Below, one piece after another: positions 35,095 through 44,160 of a DNA stretch of 64,000 nucleotides. Position 1 is the stretch's first letter. Each line of letters opens with the position of its first letter. The stretch covers positions 1 through 64,000 of the forward strand of contig NZ_JUUZ01000008.1 of the NCBI RefSeq assembly GCF_001074155.1, in the 5' to 3' direction. The notes under the pieces are model-generated. The model worked only from the letters and a program-made list of their open reading frames with translations, was not told the DNA's origin and searched no databases. The DNA is from Streptococcus pseudopneumoniae (lineage in GTDB: Bacteria; Bacillota; Bacilli; Lactobacillales; Streptococcaceae). Both the position numbers and the translations under genes were made by a program.

Positions 35095-37779
35095 TTAAAT
35101 AGCGTTTTTATCTTTTCCAAGTGCTCGTTGAACTGCTTTGACAATCTCAACAAGGACTACAATCATAAGCGCTCCTACAGCGACCACAATCCATTGAGTC
35201 AAGCTCAAGTGTGAAACGTGGAAGAGGTTATTAAATCCAGGAACCAAAATTGTCACCACAAAGAGGACAAAGGCAACTGGGATAGACCAGTTAAAGGTCT
35301 TGTTCGTAAAGAGTCCCACTTTAAAGATTGATTGGTAAACCGACTTAACGTTAAAGGCATGGAGCAATTGGATCAAACCGAGAGTTGCAAAAGCCATGGT
35401 AAGGGCATCCGCATGGATTTCAGTATGACTTTGGTGCTCTGGGAAGAGAAGAGCCCAACCATAAACACCTAAAACTAGCATGGTTTGGAAGATCCCTTGA
35501 TAAATGATTGCTCCGAAGACACCACCATCAAAGAAGTTAGACTTACGGCCACGAGGTTTGTGGGTCATGACACCTGGCTCAGCTGGTTCCACACCAAGGG
35601 CGATGGCAGGTAGCGTATCTGTTACCAGGTTAATCCAGAGAAGATGCACTGGTTGAAGCACATCCCAACCTAACAAGGTTGCAAAGAAGATGGTGAAGAC
35701 CTCAGCCATATTAGCAGACAAGAGGTATTGGATTGATTTTTGGATATTTGAGAAGACTTTACGTCCTTCTTCAACCGCTACGATAATGGTTGCAAAGTTA
35801 TCATCAGCAAGGACCATATCAGATGCTCCTTTAGAAACTTCTGTACCTGTAATCCCCATACCGATACCGATGTCAGCTGTCTTAAGTGAAGGCGCATCGT
35901 TGACCCCATCACCCGTCATAGCGACAACCTTACCTTCATTTTGCCAAGCTTTAACGATACGAACCTTGTGTTCAGGAGATACGCGCGCGTAGACAGAGTA
36001 TTGCTTAAAGACTTTTTGGAATTCTTCATCAGTGAGTTCATTCAACTCAGCACCCGTGAAGACATGGTCTTCTGTATCATTTGGATCGATGATACCGAGA
36101 CGTTTAGCGATAGCTTCCGCTGTATCTTGGTGGTCACCTGTGATCATAATTGGACGAATACCCGCTTCTTTAGCGACACGTACAGCTTCTGCAGCTTCTG
36201 GGCGCTCAGGGTCAATCATTCCGACCAAACCAGAGAAGATGAGGTCAGATTCAACAATTTCAGATTCCAAGGTTGGAATTTCGTTACTTGTCTTGTAAGC
36301 CATCATCAAGACACGAAGGGCTTGTTTAGCCAAGTCTTTGTTGGTTGCAAGGATGGCATTTTTATCTTCTTCTGTGATTGGGCGAACTTCCCCATTGACT
36401 TCGATACGAGTCACACGCTTGAGTAATTGGTCAGGTGCACCCTTGACAGCGATAAAGTAAGAACCGTCAGATTCCTTATGGATAGTCGACATAAGCTTAC
36501 GGTCTGAGTCAAATGGTAATTCAGCAACACGTGCCTCATCCTTCAAGACTTCACGAACATCAAAGTTGTGATCCAAACCAAACTGTACAAGAGCAGTTTC
36601 AGTTGGGTCACCGATCAATTTGCCAGATGGGTCTACCTTGGTATCGTTGGCAAAGTTCATGACACGAAGGGTATTGTTGCTAGCCGCAATTTCTGTTGCA
36701 GAGCTTTGCAATTGACCGTTGGTATAAACTTTTTCAACCGTCATTTGGTTCATGGTCAAAGTACCTGTTTTATCAGATGCGATGATTTCTGTTGAACCAA
36801 GCGTTTCAACCGCTGGCAATTTACGGACGATAGAATTCCGTTTGGCAAGGGTTGTAGTTCCCAAAGATAGAACGATGGTTACAATAGCAGGAAGCCCTTC
36901 TGGAATAGCTGCAACCGCAAGGGCAACCGCCACCATCAAGCCTTCTAATGGATGTTCGCCACGAACAAAGACACCAACCAAGAAGGTAATCACTGCAATC
37001 ACAATGATTAAGTAAGTCAAGGCCTTAGATAATTGTTCCAAGCTTTGCTTCAACGGTGTTTCTGTTTCGTCTGCGTTGGCCAACATGTCCGCAATCTTAC
37101 CAACTTCTGTGTACATACCAGTGTTGGTCACGACACCAATACCACGACCGTATGTTACGTTTGAGTTTTGGTAACCCATGTTAACACGATCCCCGATACC
37201 AGCATCTGCTTCAACAAGTCCTGTCACATCTTTTTCAACTGGCACAGACTCCCCTGTAAGAGCTGCTTCTTCTATTTTAAGAGAAGCTGCTTCAAACAAA
37301 CGCATATCTGCAGGCACGACATCTCCCGCTTCAAGCAAGACGATATCCCCAGGGACCAATTCTTTTGAGTCAATCTCAATAACATGATCATCACGACGAA
37401 CACGAGCCATCGGGCTAGACATATTTTTCAGAGCTTCAATGGCTGCTTCTGCTTGCCCTTCTTGGTAAACCCCAAAAGCAGCATTCAAGACAACAACGGC
37501 CAAGATGATAATGGCATCCGTTAGACCGTCCATTCCTTCTGTAATCACAGAAAGTGCCGCTGCCGCAAGCAAGATGATAATCATCAAATCCTTAAATTGA
37601 TCAAGGAATTTAGCTAGTAGACTACGTTTCTCGCCCTCTTCCAACTCATTTCGACCATAAGTCGCTAAGCGTTCTTGAGCTTGAGCAGTTGACAAACCTT
37701 CGATAGATGAGTCCAAGTTCTTTAGGACTTCTTCTGAGGTCTGTGTGTAAAACAAGTCTTTATTTTGTTCTTTCGACAA
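35095..37779 (-). CDS. mgtA: Mn/Ca-exporting P-type ATPase
   Basis: An 894-residue P2-type ATPase of the SERCA/PMR1 group. N-terminal cation-ATPase domain, TM1-2 (about 55-105), actuator ALTGESVPV, TM4 with PEGLPAIVTIVLSLG (the P-E-G-L form seen in Ca/Mn pumps), phosphorylation site SDKTGTLT, hinge TGDGVNDAPSLK, then six C-terminal TMs. In pneumococcus this gene (mgtA, also called caxP) exports Ca or Mn and is switched on by a Mn riboswitch; the same riboswitch lies upstream here. Confidence 0.92.
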   Translation of the reverse strand: MSKEQNKDLFYTQTSEEVLKNLDSSIEGLSTAQAQERLATYGRNELEEGEKRSLLAKFLDQFKDLMIIILLAAAALSVITEGMDGLTDAIIILAVVVLNAAFGVYQEGQAEAAIEALKNMSSPMARVRRDDHVIEIDSKELVPGDIVLLEAGDVVPADMRLFEAASLKIEEAALTGESVPVEKDVTGLVEADAGIGDRVNMGYQNSNVTYGRGIGVVTNTGMYTEVGKIADMLANADETETPLKQSLEQLSKALTYLIIVIAVITFLVGVFVRGEHPLEGLMVAVALAVAAIPEGLPAIVTIVLSLGTTTLAKRNSIVRKLPAVETLGSTEIIASDKTGTLTMNQMTVEKVYTNGQLQSSATEIAASNNTLRVMNFANDTKVDPSGKLIGDPTETALVQFGLDHNFDVREVLKDEARVAELPFDSDRKLMSTIHKESDGSYFIAVKGAPDQLLKRVTRIEVNGEVRPITEEDKNAILATNKDLAKQALRVLMMAYKTSNEIPTLESEIVESDLIFSGLVGMIDPERPEAAEAVRVAKEAGIRPIMITGDHQDTAEAIAKRLGIIDPNDTEDHVFTGAELNELTDEEFQKVFKQYSVYARVSPEHKVRIVKAWQNEGKVVAMTGDGVNDAPSLKTADIGIGMGITGTEVSKGASDMVLADDNFATIIVAVEEGRKVFSNIQKSIQYLLSANMAEVFTIFFATLLGWDVLQPVHLLWINLVTDTLPAIALGVEPAEPGVMTHKPRGRKSNFFDGGVFGAIIYQGIFQTMLVLGVYGWALLFPEHQSHTEIHADALTMAFATLGLIQLLHAFNVKSVYQSIFKVGLFTNKTFNWSIPVAFVLFVVTILVPGFNNLFHVSHLSLTQWIVVAVGALMIVVLVEIVKAVQRALGKDKNAI

Positions 37780-37805
37780 AACAGTCTCCTCCTTTTTGGC
37801 CTCTT

Positions 37806-37925
37806 TTTACAAAAAAAGAGACCTGTTTTTTAAAAAAACAAGTCTCGCTGTTTAATATAGTGCCGGAAATAATTCGTAATGACGACACTATCGCGGTTAA
37901 CCGCCAGCTACTCCCTTGAGTAGTT
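37806..37925 (-). promoter_or_regulatory. yybP-ykoY manganese riboswitch with expression-platform terminator
   Basis: On the minus strand the leader holds CAAGGGAGTAGC, GGCGGTTAACCGC, TCGTCATTACG and CCGGCACTAT, the conserved loops and stems of the yybP-ykoY aptamer (about 37855-37920). After it comes a hairpin (GAGACTTGTTTTTT / AAAAAACAGGTCTC) with seven T at 37811-37846, an intrinsic terminator. Mn binding should prevent termination and turn on the exporter. A promoter sits just upstream and the ribosome site AAGGAGGAG just downstream. Confidence 0.92.
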
Positions 37926-37927
37926 CT

Positions 37928-37955
37928 ATTATATCAGAATTTCAAAAGTTTTCAA
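37928..37955 (-). promoter_or_regulatory. Promoter of the riboswitch-mgtA transcript
   Basis: On the minus strand -35 TTGAAA (37950-37955), 16-bp spacer and extended -10 TGATATAAT (37928-37936). The start would be near 37921, at the 5' edge of the aptamer. Confidence 0.75.
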
Positions 37956-37969
37956 GTTTTGAGGTGGGG

Positions 37970-38938
37970 TTACTCATCACTCTCATCATAGGTGCGGTCG
38001 CTGATAATATATCTTGGACGTTGTTTCGTTTCTAGATAGATTTTTCCGATATATTCCCCAATTACACCAAGACTAATGAGTTGAACCCCGCCAAGTAAGC
38101 TTACAATGGCGTAGGTACTGGCCCATCCAGCTACCACATTACCAGCAAATTTGCTCCACAAAACCCAGATGATCAACAAAAAACTAAAAAGTGAAGTCAT
38201 AACTCCCAAGCTAGTAATCAAGCGAATGGGCTTAATAGACAGGCTAGTAATCCCATCCATTGCTAAACCAAGCATTTTAGAGAGTGGATAGTGACTTTCT
38301 CCAGCAATCCGCTCATGGCGTTTATAAGTCACGTAGGAATATTTAAATCCTACAAGAGGCATAATGCCTCGAAGAAATAAGTTTACTTCTTTAAATTTAG
38401 CAAGTTCATGAATAAAACGTTTGGAGACTAAACGATAGTCCGCATGATTAAAAACAACATCTGCTCCAAATAAATGCATCACCTTATAGAATCCTTCAGC
38501 TGTGATTCTCTTAAATGCTGAATCAGTATCACGATTGTCTCGAACCCCGTAAACAATCTCTGAACCGTCTTTATATTCAGCAACCATTTGATCCATACAG
38601 TTGATATCATCTTGACCATCTGCGTCAATGGTAATCACGATATCCGAAAATTCTGCAGCTTCGTACATACCAGCAAGAACACTACTTTGATGACCGCGAT
38701 TTCTGCTTTGTGCAATACCAACAACATGACTATTTTCTTTTGCATATTGTTGAATTAATGACCACGTCGCATCTTTACTACCATCATTGACATACATCAC
38801 TTTACTGTTTGGATGCACTTGTCCAGTATTGATTAAAGATTCAATCTTTTCAATAAACATTGGATTTGTGTGAGGTAATACTTGCTCTTCGTTATAACAT
38901 GGAATCACGATATATAAAATCGGATTATTTCTACTCAT
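37970..38938 (-). CDS. GtrB-like polyprenyl-phosphate glycosyltransferase (GT2)
   Basis: A 322-residue GT2 enzyme with the DPM1/GtrB layout. The catalytic domain has YIVIPCYNEEQVLP and ITIDADGQDD (metal-binding DxD), plus ADYRLVSKRF. Two C-terminal TMs follow (about 228-250 and 262-290) and then a short tail. Such enzymes load a sugar from a nucleotide donor onto undecaprenyl phosphate for later transfer outside the cell. It overlaps the acyltransferase gene by 8 bases and is last in a three-gene unit; see the GT-C entry. Confidence 0.88.
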   Translation of the reverse strand: MSRNNPILYIVIPCYNEEQVLPHTNPMFIEKIESLINTGQVHPNSKVMYVNDGSKDATWSLIQQYAKENSHVVGIAQSRNRGHQSSVLAGMYEAAEFSDIVITIDADGQDDINCMDQMVAEYKDGSEIVYGVRDNRDTDSAFKRITAEGFYKVMHLFGADVVFNHADYRLVSKRFIHELAKFKEVNLFLRGIMPLVGFKYSYVTYKRHERIAGESHYPLSKMLGLAMDGITSLSIKPIRLITSLGVMTSLFSFLLIIWVLWSKFAGNVVAGWASTYAIVSLLGGVQLISLGVIGEYIGKIYLETKQRPRYIISDRTYDESDE

Positions 38939-39962
38939 TTTTGACTCCTAACCTTTTAATCCCAAAGGGAAAGTTTGTCCCTCTAAATATTCTGACAATC
39001 AATTCACACCCTACCAAAGTCAATATTGTCACAACACTTGTTGTAACGTAGCCATTCACAAAAATACCAGTATATCTTGTAGACAGTTGTAAAACTAATT
39101 TTTCTACCAATACTAAAACAATCGGGGCATGGACACCATAGTAAATCAAGGTTCTTTGACCGATTGATTTCAAGAGAGTCATTTCAGGAATTGACTTAAA
39201 GAATATGAGGGTGGACCATATACCTGAAATTGCAGCAATGTAAAACAAGAGATGGTTTCCAATCTGTTGATAGTAAAGATCAACAATCTGTTTCCCACTC
39301 CAATGATAGTTCAACCTACCAACAAATATAGTTAGCAATAAGGCAAGCGGCAAATAATAAATTGCAAAAAACTTTTCTATCTGCGCTAAACATTTTCTCA
39401 CTCCGACACCTAAGAGTGTAAAGATAATGGCTACAGGGACCAGGTCAATATTCCAGATAAGATAAAAATTCCAAGCATAGATTTTTTGTCCCAAAACGAC
39501 TAAAAATAAGAGTGATACACTAATCAAAAGCCATTGGATAATGGTCCATTTTTTTCTGAGAATAAAGTAACTAAAAACATGTGCTAAAAACATGACATTC
39601 AGAAACCATAACTGAAAATAAACATGCAAGCGGTCTGACAACAATAACTGTTTAGTAAAATGAATAAGATTAAAACTAAACACTTGTTCAGGATACATGA
39701 CAAATAGTTGAAAGAGAAAAACAAAAATATTCAGGCAAAAAAAGGGAACGACCAAACTTTTCACCTTGCTAAGAAAATATTCCTTAAATGTTTTGTATTT
39801 AGTGACATTTAAAGTAAAACCTGACAAGAAGAAAAATAAGGGGATATGAAAAACATAGAGGAGTATTTTTGCACGAAGAGGTACAAAACTACTATGCCCT
39901 ATAATAACAAGTATAATCGCTAGCCCCTTAGCCATATCTAGGTAACCTATGCGCTTTTTCAT
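38931..39962 (-). CDS. Membrane acyltransferase (Acyl_transf_3 family)
   Basis: A 343-residue multi-pass protein with about ten hydrophobic segments. The N-terminal GYLDMAKGLAIILVIIGHSS contains the R/K-G-(I/L)-A and catalytic His typical of the family, and FHIPLFFFLSGFTL is the second conserved block. These enzymes O-acylate (often O-acetylate) cell-surface polysaccharides. Both flanking genes look like lipid-linked glycosylation enzymes, so the target is probably a wall or membrane glycopolymer. Confidence 0.88.
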   Translation of the reverse strand: MKKRIGYLDMAKGLAIILVIIGHSSFVPLRAKILLYVFHIPLFFFLSGFTLNVTKYKTFKEYFLSKVKSLVVPFFCLNIFVFLFQLFVMYPEQVFSFNLIHFTKQLLLSDRLHVYFQLWFLNVMFLAHVFSYFILRKKWTIIQWLLISVSLLFLVVLGQKIYAWNFYLIWNIDLVPVAIIFTLLGVGVRKCLAQIEKFFAIYYLPLALLLTIFVGRLNYHWSGKQIVDLYYQQIGNHLLFYIAAISGIWSTLIFFKSIPEMTLLKSIGQRTLIYYGVHAPIVLVLVEKLVLQLSTRYTGIFVNGYVTTSVVTILTLVGCELIVRIFRGTNFPFGIKRLGVKNE

Positions 39963-39963
39963 C

Positions 39964-41574
39964 CTATCTCCCTTCTCCTGTTCTTAGTCGATAAAGATTC
40001 ATATCAGAAGTGACCACCTCAACTTCTTCAAAATAAACATCTTTCTGGTAATGTTCTTTCATTATTTTCTTGACTTGATCCATCTTTCCTGAAGAGGGTG
40101 ACCAAAAAAATAGGATATTCTCCTTATCAATAGCAGAAGAAAGAAGATTACTAGGCTCCTCAACATTATACTTTTTCATTAATTGATAATAATGTGGCGA
40201 AAAAGTTTGCCAGTTACCTAAGGTTGTTGTATTTTCAACCAACTGATCAGGCTTCCTTCTAATCGTAGCCAAGCTCGATTGAGAATTGACAAGTGTTCCA
40301 TAACCGCCAAAAACAAGCAATTTATCAGAATGTTTTTCCACTACATCATGATACTCTGATACCATGGATGATTGAATGATTGGGAACCAGTAAAGTTCTT
40401 GTCCCACACTATTTACCCAGGCCATACTCGCCAGCATTCCTACAAGTTGTAGACTATAAAAAATTCCTCTTTTTTTCAACAGTTTACGCTTATTGTAAAA
40501 TAAGGGCGCATAGTAGACGAAAAAGATTAAAAAGCTAACGATAATCGGGATATAAACACGTTCTACCACTCTCTGCCTAACAAATAGAGCTCCAATTAGT
40601 ACAAATGGAACAAGGGGGAGTAACCAGCCATAGACTTTCTTAGGTTTGAAGAACAAAAACCAGCCAACCATAACAAGAAGAAAGGTTGTCAAAATGATAT
40701 TTTGGAAATAATCTTTCACCATCTGAAATACATTAAAGGAGTACTTTTCAGAGAAAGAACGTACGGATTGAATTTTTGTTAATAACTCATTGTTCAAAGC
40801 ATCTTTTTCTGCAAACAACCAGTAGGTTGAAGCAGATAAGTCGTTTTCACTGACCCCCAATTCCTGAAATTCCTTGGTATGCTTCTCATACTCAATCGCA
40901 GGGAAATCTCTCAAATTGGTACTTAGAGTATTCCAATTTAGGTATTCTTGAACATCTGGTCTCATTAAGGTATAAATTTTATTGGAAGCAAAGATAAGTA
41001 AAATGACAGCAGACAACAAGAATAATTCTTTTTTCTTTTTTCCTTTGATTACTTCAAAAGCTAGGAAGGGGAGTAAAAGCAATAATAAACTGGCAATAAT
41101 TTGTGGTCTAATCGACAACCCTATCAAAGATAAGAGCACTCCAGTTATATATTTTCTATCAAATAATAATAGTATCCCTGCTGTCGATAACAAGTAAGCA
41201 ATGACTGAAAACGAGAAATACTTCATTAAAACCATTTGAAGCAACATTACTAAGGGAAGTAAGAAATAATATTTCTTTCTAAAAAAGGACTCCAAATAGA
41301 TACTAAAACTCAAGCAAAAACTGAGAGCTAAAAAAATAAAATAAATATTCCAATTTGTAAATAATTGTTGAAAAAATACTAAAGCAGATGATAACAAAAT
41401 TCCAATATAGGGAAGCAACATATTATCACCAGATAATATGGTTTGATTGACCATGATATCATCAACCACTGGATAATCAAACCCCTTAACTACTCTATAG
41501 CCATAAAAAATAAGAAATGGTAGCAACAGCAAACCAATTCGAATCATTCTATCTGTGATTTGTTTATGGGTCAT
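39964..41574 (-). CDS. GT-C type glucosyltransferase-domain membrane protein
   Basis: A 536-residue polytopic protein. The early extracytoplasmic motif GFDYPVVDDIM carries the acidic pair expected of GT-C enzymes that use polyprenyl-phosphate sugars (Glucos_trans_II/GtrC-like). About eleven TMs are followed by an extracytoplasmic C-terminal domain (about 400-536). It is the first gene of the cassette and starts 157 bases from the divergent mntE. I infer it transfers the sugar loaded by the GtrB-like partner onto a surface polymer. No GtrA-type flippase gene is adjacent. Confidence 0.75.
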   Translation of the reverse strand: MTHKQITDRMIRIGLLLLPFLIFYGYRVVKGFDYPVVDDIMVNQTILSGDNMLLPYIGILLSSALVFFQQLFTNWNIYFIFLALSFCLSFSIYLESFFRKKYYFLLPLVMLLQMVLMKYFSFSVIAYLLSTAGILLLFDRKYITGVLLSLIGLSIRPQIIASLLLLLLPFLAFEVIKGKKKKELFLLSAVILLIFASNKIYTLMRPDVQEYLNWNTLSTNLRDFPAIEYEKHTKEFQELGVSENDLSASTYWLFAEKDALNNELLTKIQSVRSFSEKYSFNVFQMVKDYFQNIILTTFLLVMVGWFLFFKPKKVYGWLLPLVPFVLIGALFVRQRVVERVYIPIIVSFLIFFVYYAPLFYNKRKLLKKRGIFYSLQLVGMLASMAWVNSVGQELYWFPIIQSSMVSEYHDVVEKHSDKLLVFGGYGTLVNSQSSLATIRRKPDQLVENTTTLGNWQTFSPHYYQLMKKYNVEEPSNLLSSAIDKENILFFWSPSSGKMDQVKKIMKEHYQKDVYFEEVEVVTSDMNLYRLRTGEGR

Positions 41575-41731
41575 GGAAAACTCTCTCTAAAATTATGATT
41601 ACTTTATATTCTATCATATTTCAATCAAAAAATCTGTTGAATCAATGCAAATCTCCCCAACCCCTCCATTTGAATTTTCCTTGGAAAACCAGTATAATGA
41701 AAGAATACTAAAATGTTAGAAGGGGAGTTAG

Positions 41732-42922
41732 ATGAATCAATCGGTTTCAAACTTAAAATTAGCTGAGCGTGGTGCCATTATCAGCATCTTGACCTATCTA
41801 TTCTTGTCTGCAGCTAAGCTAGCGACCGGACACCTCCTCCATTCATCCAGTTTGGTTGCAGATGGTTTTAACAACGTTTCAGATATCGTTGGAAACGTGG
41901 CCCTCCTCATCGGGATTCGTTTGGCTCGCCAACCGGCAGATAGAGATCATCGCTTCGGCCACTGGAAAATAGAGGATTTGGCAAGTCTCATCACTTCCAT
42001 CATCATGTTTTACGTTGGCTTTGATGTTCTACGTGATACCATCCAAAAGATACTCAGCCGAGAGCAAACGGTCATTGACCCACTTGGTGCGACTCTGGGA
42101 GTCATCTCTGCCATTATCATGTTCGCCGTTTATCTCTACAATACCCATCTGAGTAAGCAAGCTAAATCAAAGGCCCTCAAGGCAGCTGCTAAGGATAATC
42201 TGTCAGATGCCGTGACATCTCTTGGAACTTCTATTGCTATCCTGGCAAGTAGCTTCAACTATCCAATCGTGGATAAGTTGGTCGCGATTATCATTACCTT
42301 CTTTATTCTTAAAACTGCTTATGATATCTTTATCGAGTCATCCTTCAGCCTTTCTGATGGTTTTGATGAACACTTGCTCGAAGATTATCAAAAGGCTATC
42401 ATGGAAATTCCTAAGATTAGCAAGGTCAAATCACAACGCGGTCGTACCTACGGAAGCAATATTTATCTGGACATCACACTTGAGATGAACCCAGATCTGT
42501 CTGTTTTTGAAAGTCACGAAATTGCAGACCAAGTCGAATCCATGTTATCAGAACGATTTGGTGTCTTTGATACAGACATTCATATCGAACCAGCACCAAT
42601 CCCTGAGGATGAAATCCTAGATAATGTATATAAAAAATTGCTCATGAGAGAGCAACTGATTGACCAAGGAAATCAACTGGAAGAATTACTTGCAGAAGAC
42701 TTCGTTTATATCCGCCAGGACGGACAAGAACTTGACAAGGGAGCCTATAAGGCTGAAAAAGAACTAACCTCTGCTATCAAGGAGCTTCATTTAACTTCTA
42801 TCAGTCAAAAGACTAAACTCATCCGCTACCAAGTCGGTGATACCATTCATACCAGCATCTGGCGTCGCCACGAAACTTGGCAAAATATTTTCCATCAGGA
42901 AACCAAAATAGAAAAAGACTAA
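41732..42922 (+). CDS. mntE: Manganese efflux protein MntE (cation diffusion facilitator)
   Basis: A 396-residue CDF transporter. Six TMs, with the metal-site motifs SLVADGFNNVSDIVGN (TM2) and DNLSDAVTSLGTS (TM5), followed by a cytoplasmic ferredoxin-like domain and an unusual C-terminal extension (about 295-396) typical of streptococcal MntE. In pneumococcus MntE exports Mn and protects against Mn overload. AAGGGGAG precedes the ATG. It is divergent from the glycosyltransferase cassette and near the Mn-riboswitch-controlled pump. Confidence 0.92.
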   Translation: MNQSVSNLKLAERGAIISILTYLFLSAAKLATGHLLHSSSLVADGFNNVSDIVGNVALLIGIRLARQPADRDHRFGHWKIEDLASLITSIIMFYVGFDVLRDTIQKILSREQTVIDPLGATLGVISAIIMFAVYLYNTHLSKQAKSKALKAAAKDNLSDAVTSLGTSIAILASSFNYPIVDKLVAIIITFFILKTAYDIFIESSFSLSDGFDEHLLEDYQKAIMEIPKISKVKSQRGRTYGSNIYLDITLEMNPDLSVFESHEIADQVESMLSERFGVFDTDIHIEPAPIPEDEILDNVYKKLLMREQLIDQGNQLEELLAEDFVYIRQDGQELDKGAYKAEKELTSAIKELHLTSISQKTKLIRYQVGDTIHTSIWRRHETWQNIFHQETKIEKD

Positions 42923-42927
42923 AGCAA

Positions 42928-42955
42928 AACTCCCAACTTTCTCAGTTGGGAGTTT
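42928..42955. terminator. Bidirectional terminator between mntE and scrK
   Basis: Stem ACTCCCAAC / GTTGGGAGT with a short loop and flanking A/T runs, between convergent genes. Confidence 0.92.
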
Positions 42956-42964
42956 TTTATATTC

Positions 42965-43852
42965 TTATTTTGCAACGCTCTTAGCAAGAACGAAGTTTCC
43001 TAGTGTAGCTGAACCATTTCCAGCAACAGCTGGAGTCACGATATAGTCACGTACATCTGGAACTGGTAGGTAGCCGTTGAGCAAGGATGTGAATTTCTCA
43101 CGTACACGGTCAAGCATATGTTGTTGAGCCATTACCCCACCACCAAAGACGATGACATCTGGACGGAAAGTTACAGTCGCATTCACTGCAGCTTGAGCAA
43201 TGTAGTAGGCTTGAACATCCCAGACAGAGTTGTTGAGTTCAATGTTTTCCCCACGAACACCTGTACGAGCTTCCAAACTTGGACCAGCTGCATAACCTTC
43301 CAAACATCCATTATGGAAAGGACAAACACCTTTAAATTCTTTTTCAATATCCATTGGGTGTCTAGCCACATAATAATGACCCATCTCAGGGTGACCGACA
43401 CCGCCAATAAACTCGCCACGTTGGATAACACCTGCACCGATACCTGTACCGATAGTGTAATAAACCAAGTTTTCGATACGACCGCCGGCATTATTACGAG
43501 CAACCACTTCACCGTATGCAGAACTATTTACGTCTGTTGTGAAATACATAGGCACGTTTAGAGCGCGACGAAGAGCACCAAGCAAGTCGACATTTGCCCA
43601 GTTAGGTTTTGGAGTTGTTGTGATAAATCCGTAAGTTTTTGAGTTTTTATCGATATCGATTGGACCAAATGAACCAATGGCAAGTCCTGCAAGATTGTCG
43701 AATTTTGAGAAGAACTCAATGGTTTTATCGATTGTTTCAATAGGTGTTGTTGTAGGAAATTGTACCTTTTCTACAACGTTATAGTTTTCATCTCCGACAG
43801 CACAGACAAATTTTGTACCGCCTGCTTCCAAGCTTCCGTATAGTTTTGTCAT
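42965..43852 (-). CDS. scrK: Fructokinase (ROK family)
   Basis: A 295-residue ROK kinase phosphorylating the fructose released from sucrose-6-phosphate. N-terminal phosphate motif GSLEAGGTKFVCAVGDE, ROK signature region YYTIGTGIGAGVIQRGEFIGG, and the zinc-site HPEMGHYYVARH ... CPFHNGCLEGYAAGPSL. Length is usual. It lies downstream of scrA on the same strand, separated by a BOX element and a terminator, so it should have its own promoter upstream. AGAGGT precedes the ATG. Confidence 0.95.
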   Translation of the reverse strand: MTKLYGSLEAGGTKFVCAVGDENYNVVEKVQFPTTTPIETIDKTIEFFSKFDNLAGLAIGSFGPIDIDKNSKTYGFITTTPKPNWANVDLLGALRRALNVPMYFTTDVNSSAYGEVVARNNAGGRIENLVYYTIGTGIGAGVIQRGEFIGGVGHPEMGHYYVARHPMDIEKEFKGVCPFHNGCLEGYAAGPSLEARTGVRGENIELNNSVWDVQAYYIAQAAVNATVTFRPDVIVFGGGVMAQQHMLDRVREKFTSLLNGYLPVPDVRDYIVTPAVAGNGSATLGNFVLAKSVAK

Positions 43853-43952
43853 GATTAACCTCTTGTATTTATTTTCTTTATTATAGCATATTTCCAGACT
43901 GAAAATTACTCAATATTTTAGATTTTCCTCTGTAAATTTTACCATTTAAACA

Positions 43953-43984
43953 AAAACGAACAAACATGACATTTGTTCGTTTTT
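43953..43984 (-). terminator. Terminator downstream of scrA and the BOX element
   Basis: Stem AACGAACAA / TTGTTCGTT with a short loop, T runs on both sides. scrA transcripts would cross the BOX element and stop here. Confidence 0.85.
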
Positions 43985-44008
43985 TGATCTATTAAATCGA
44001 AAGTAGTG

Positions 44009-44160
44009 TACTCAATGAAAATCAAAGAACAAACTAGGAATCGAGCTGCGGATTGCTCAAAGCACAGCTTTGAGGTTGTAGATAGAACTGACGAAGTCAG
44101 TAACACATACATACGGCAAAGCGAGTATGACGCAGTTTGAATTTGATTTTCGAAGAGTAT
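44009..44160 (-). repeat. BOX element (boxA-boxB-boxC, single boxB)
   Basis: On the minus strand it begins ATACTCTTCGAAAATCAAAT (boxA, including GCTTTGCCGTA), continues with a boxB of CTGACTTCGTCAG and CTCAAAGC-TGT-GCTTTGAG hairpins, and ends TTCTTTGATTTTCATTGAGT (boxC). This is the A-B-C structure of the pneumococcal/mitis BOX family. It starts exactly at the scrA stop codon, whose last bases it supplies or overlaps. Confidence 0.92.

Noticed and set aside
44009-44160. Riboswitch or attenuator upstream of scrK
   Set aside because: The sequence is a BOX element by its boxA/boxB/boxC order, and a terminator separates it from scrK.
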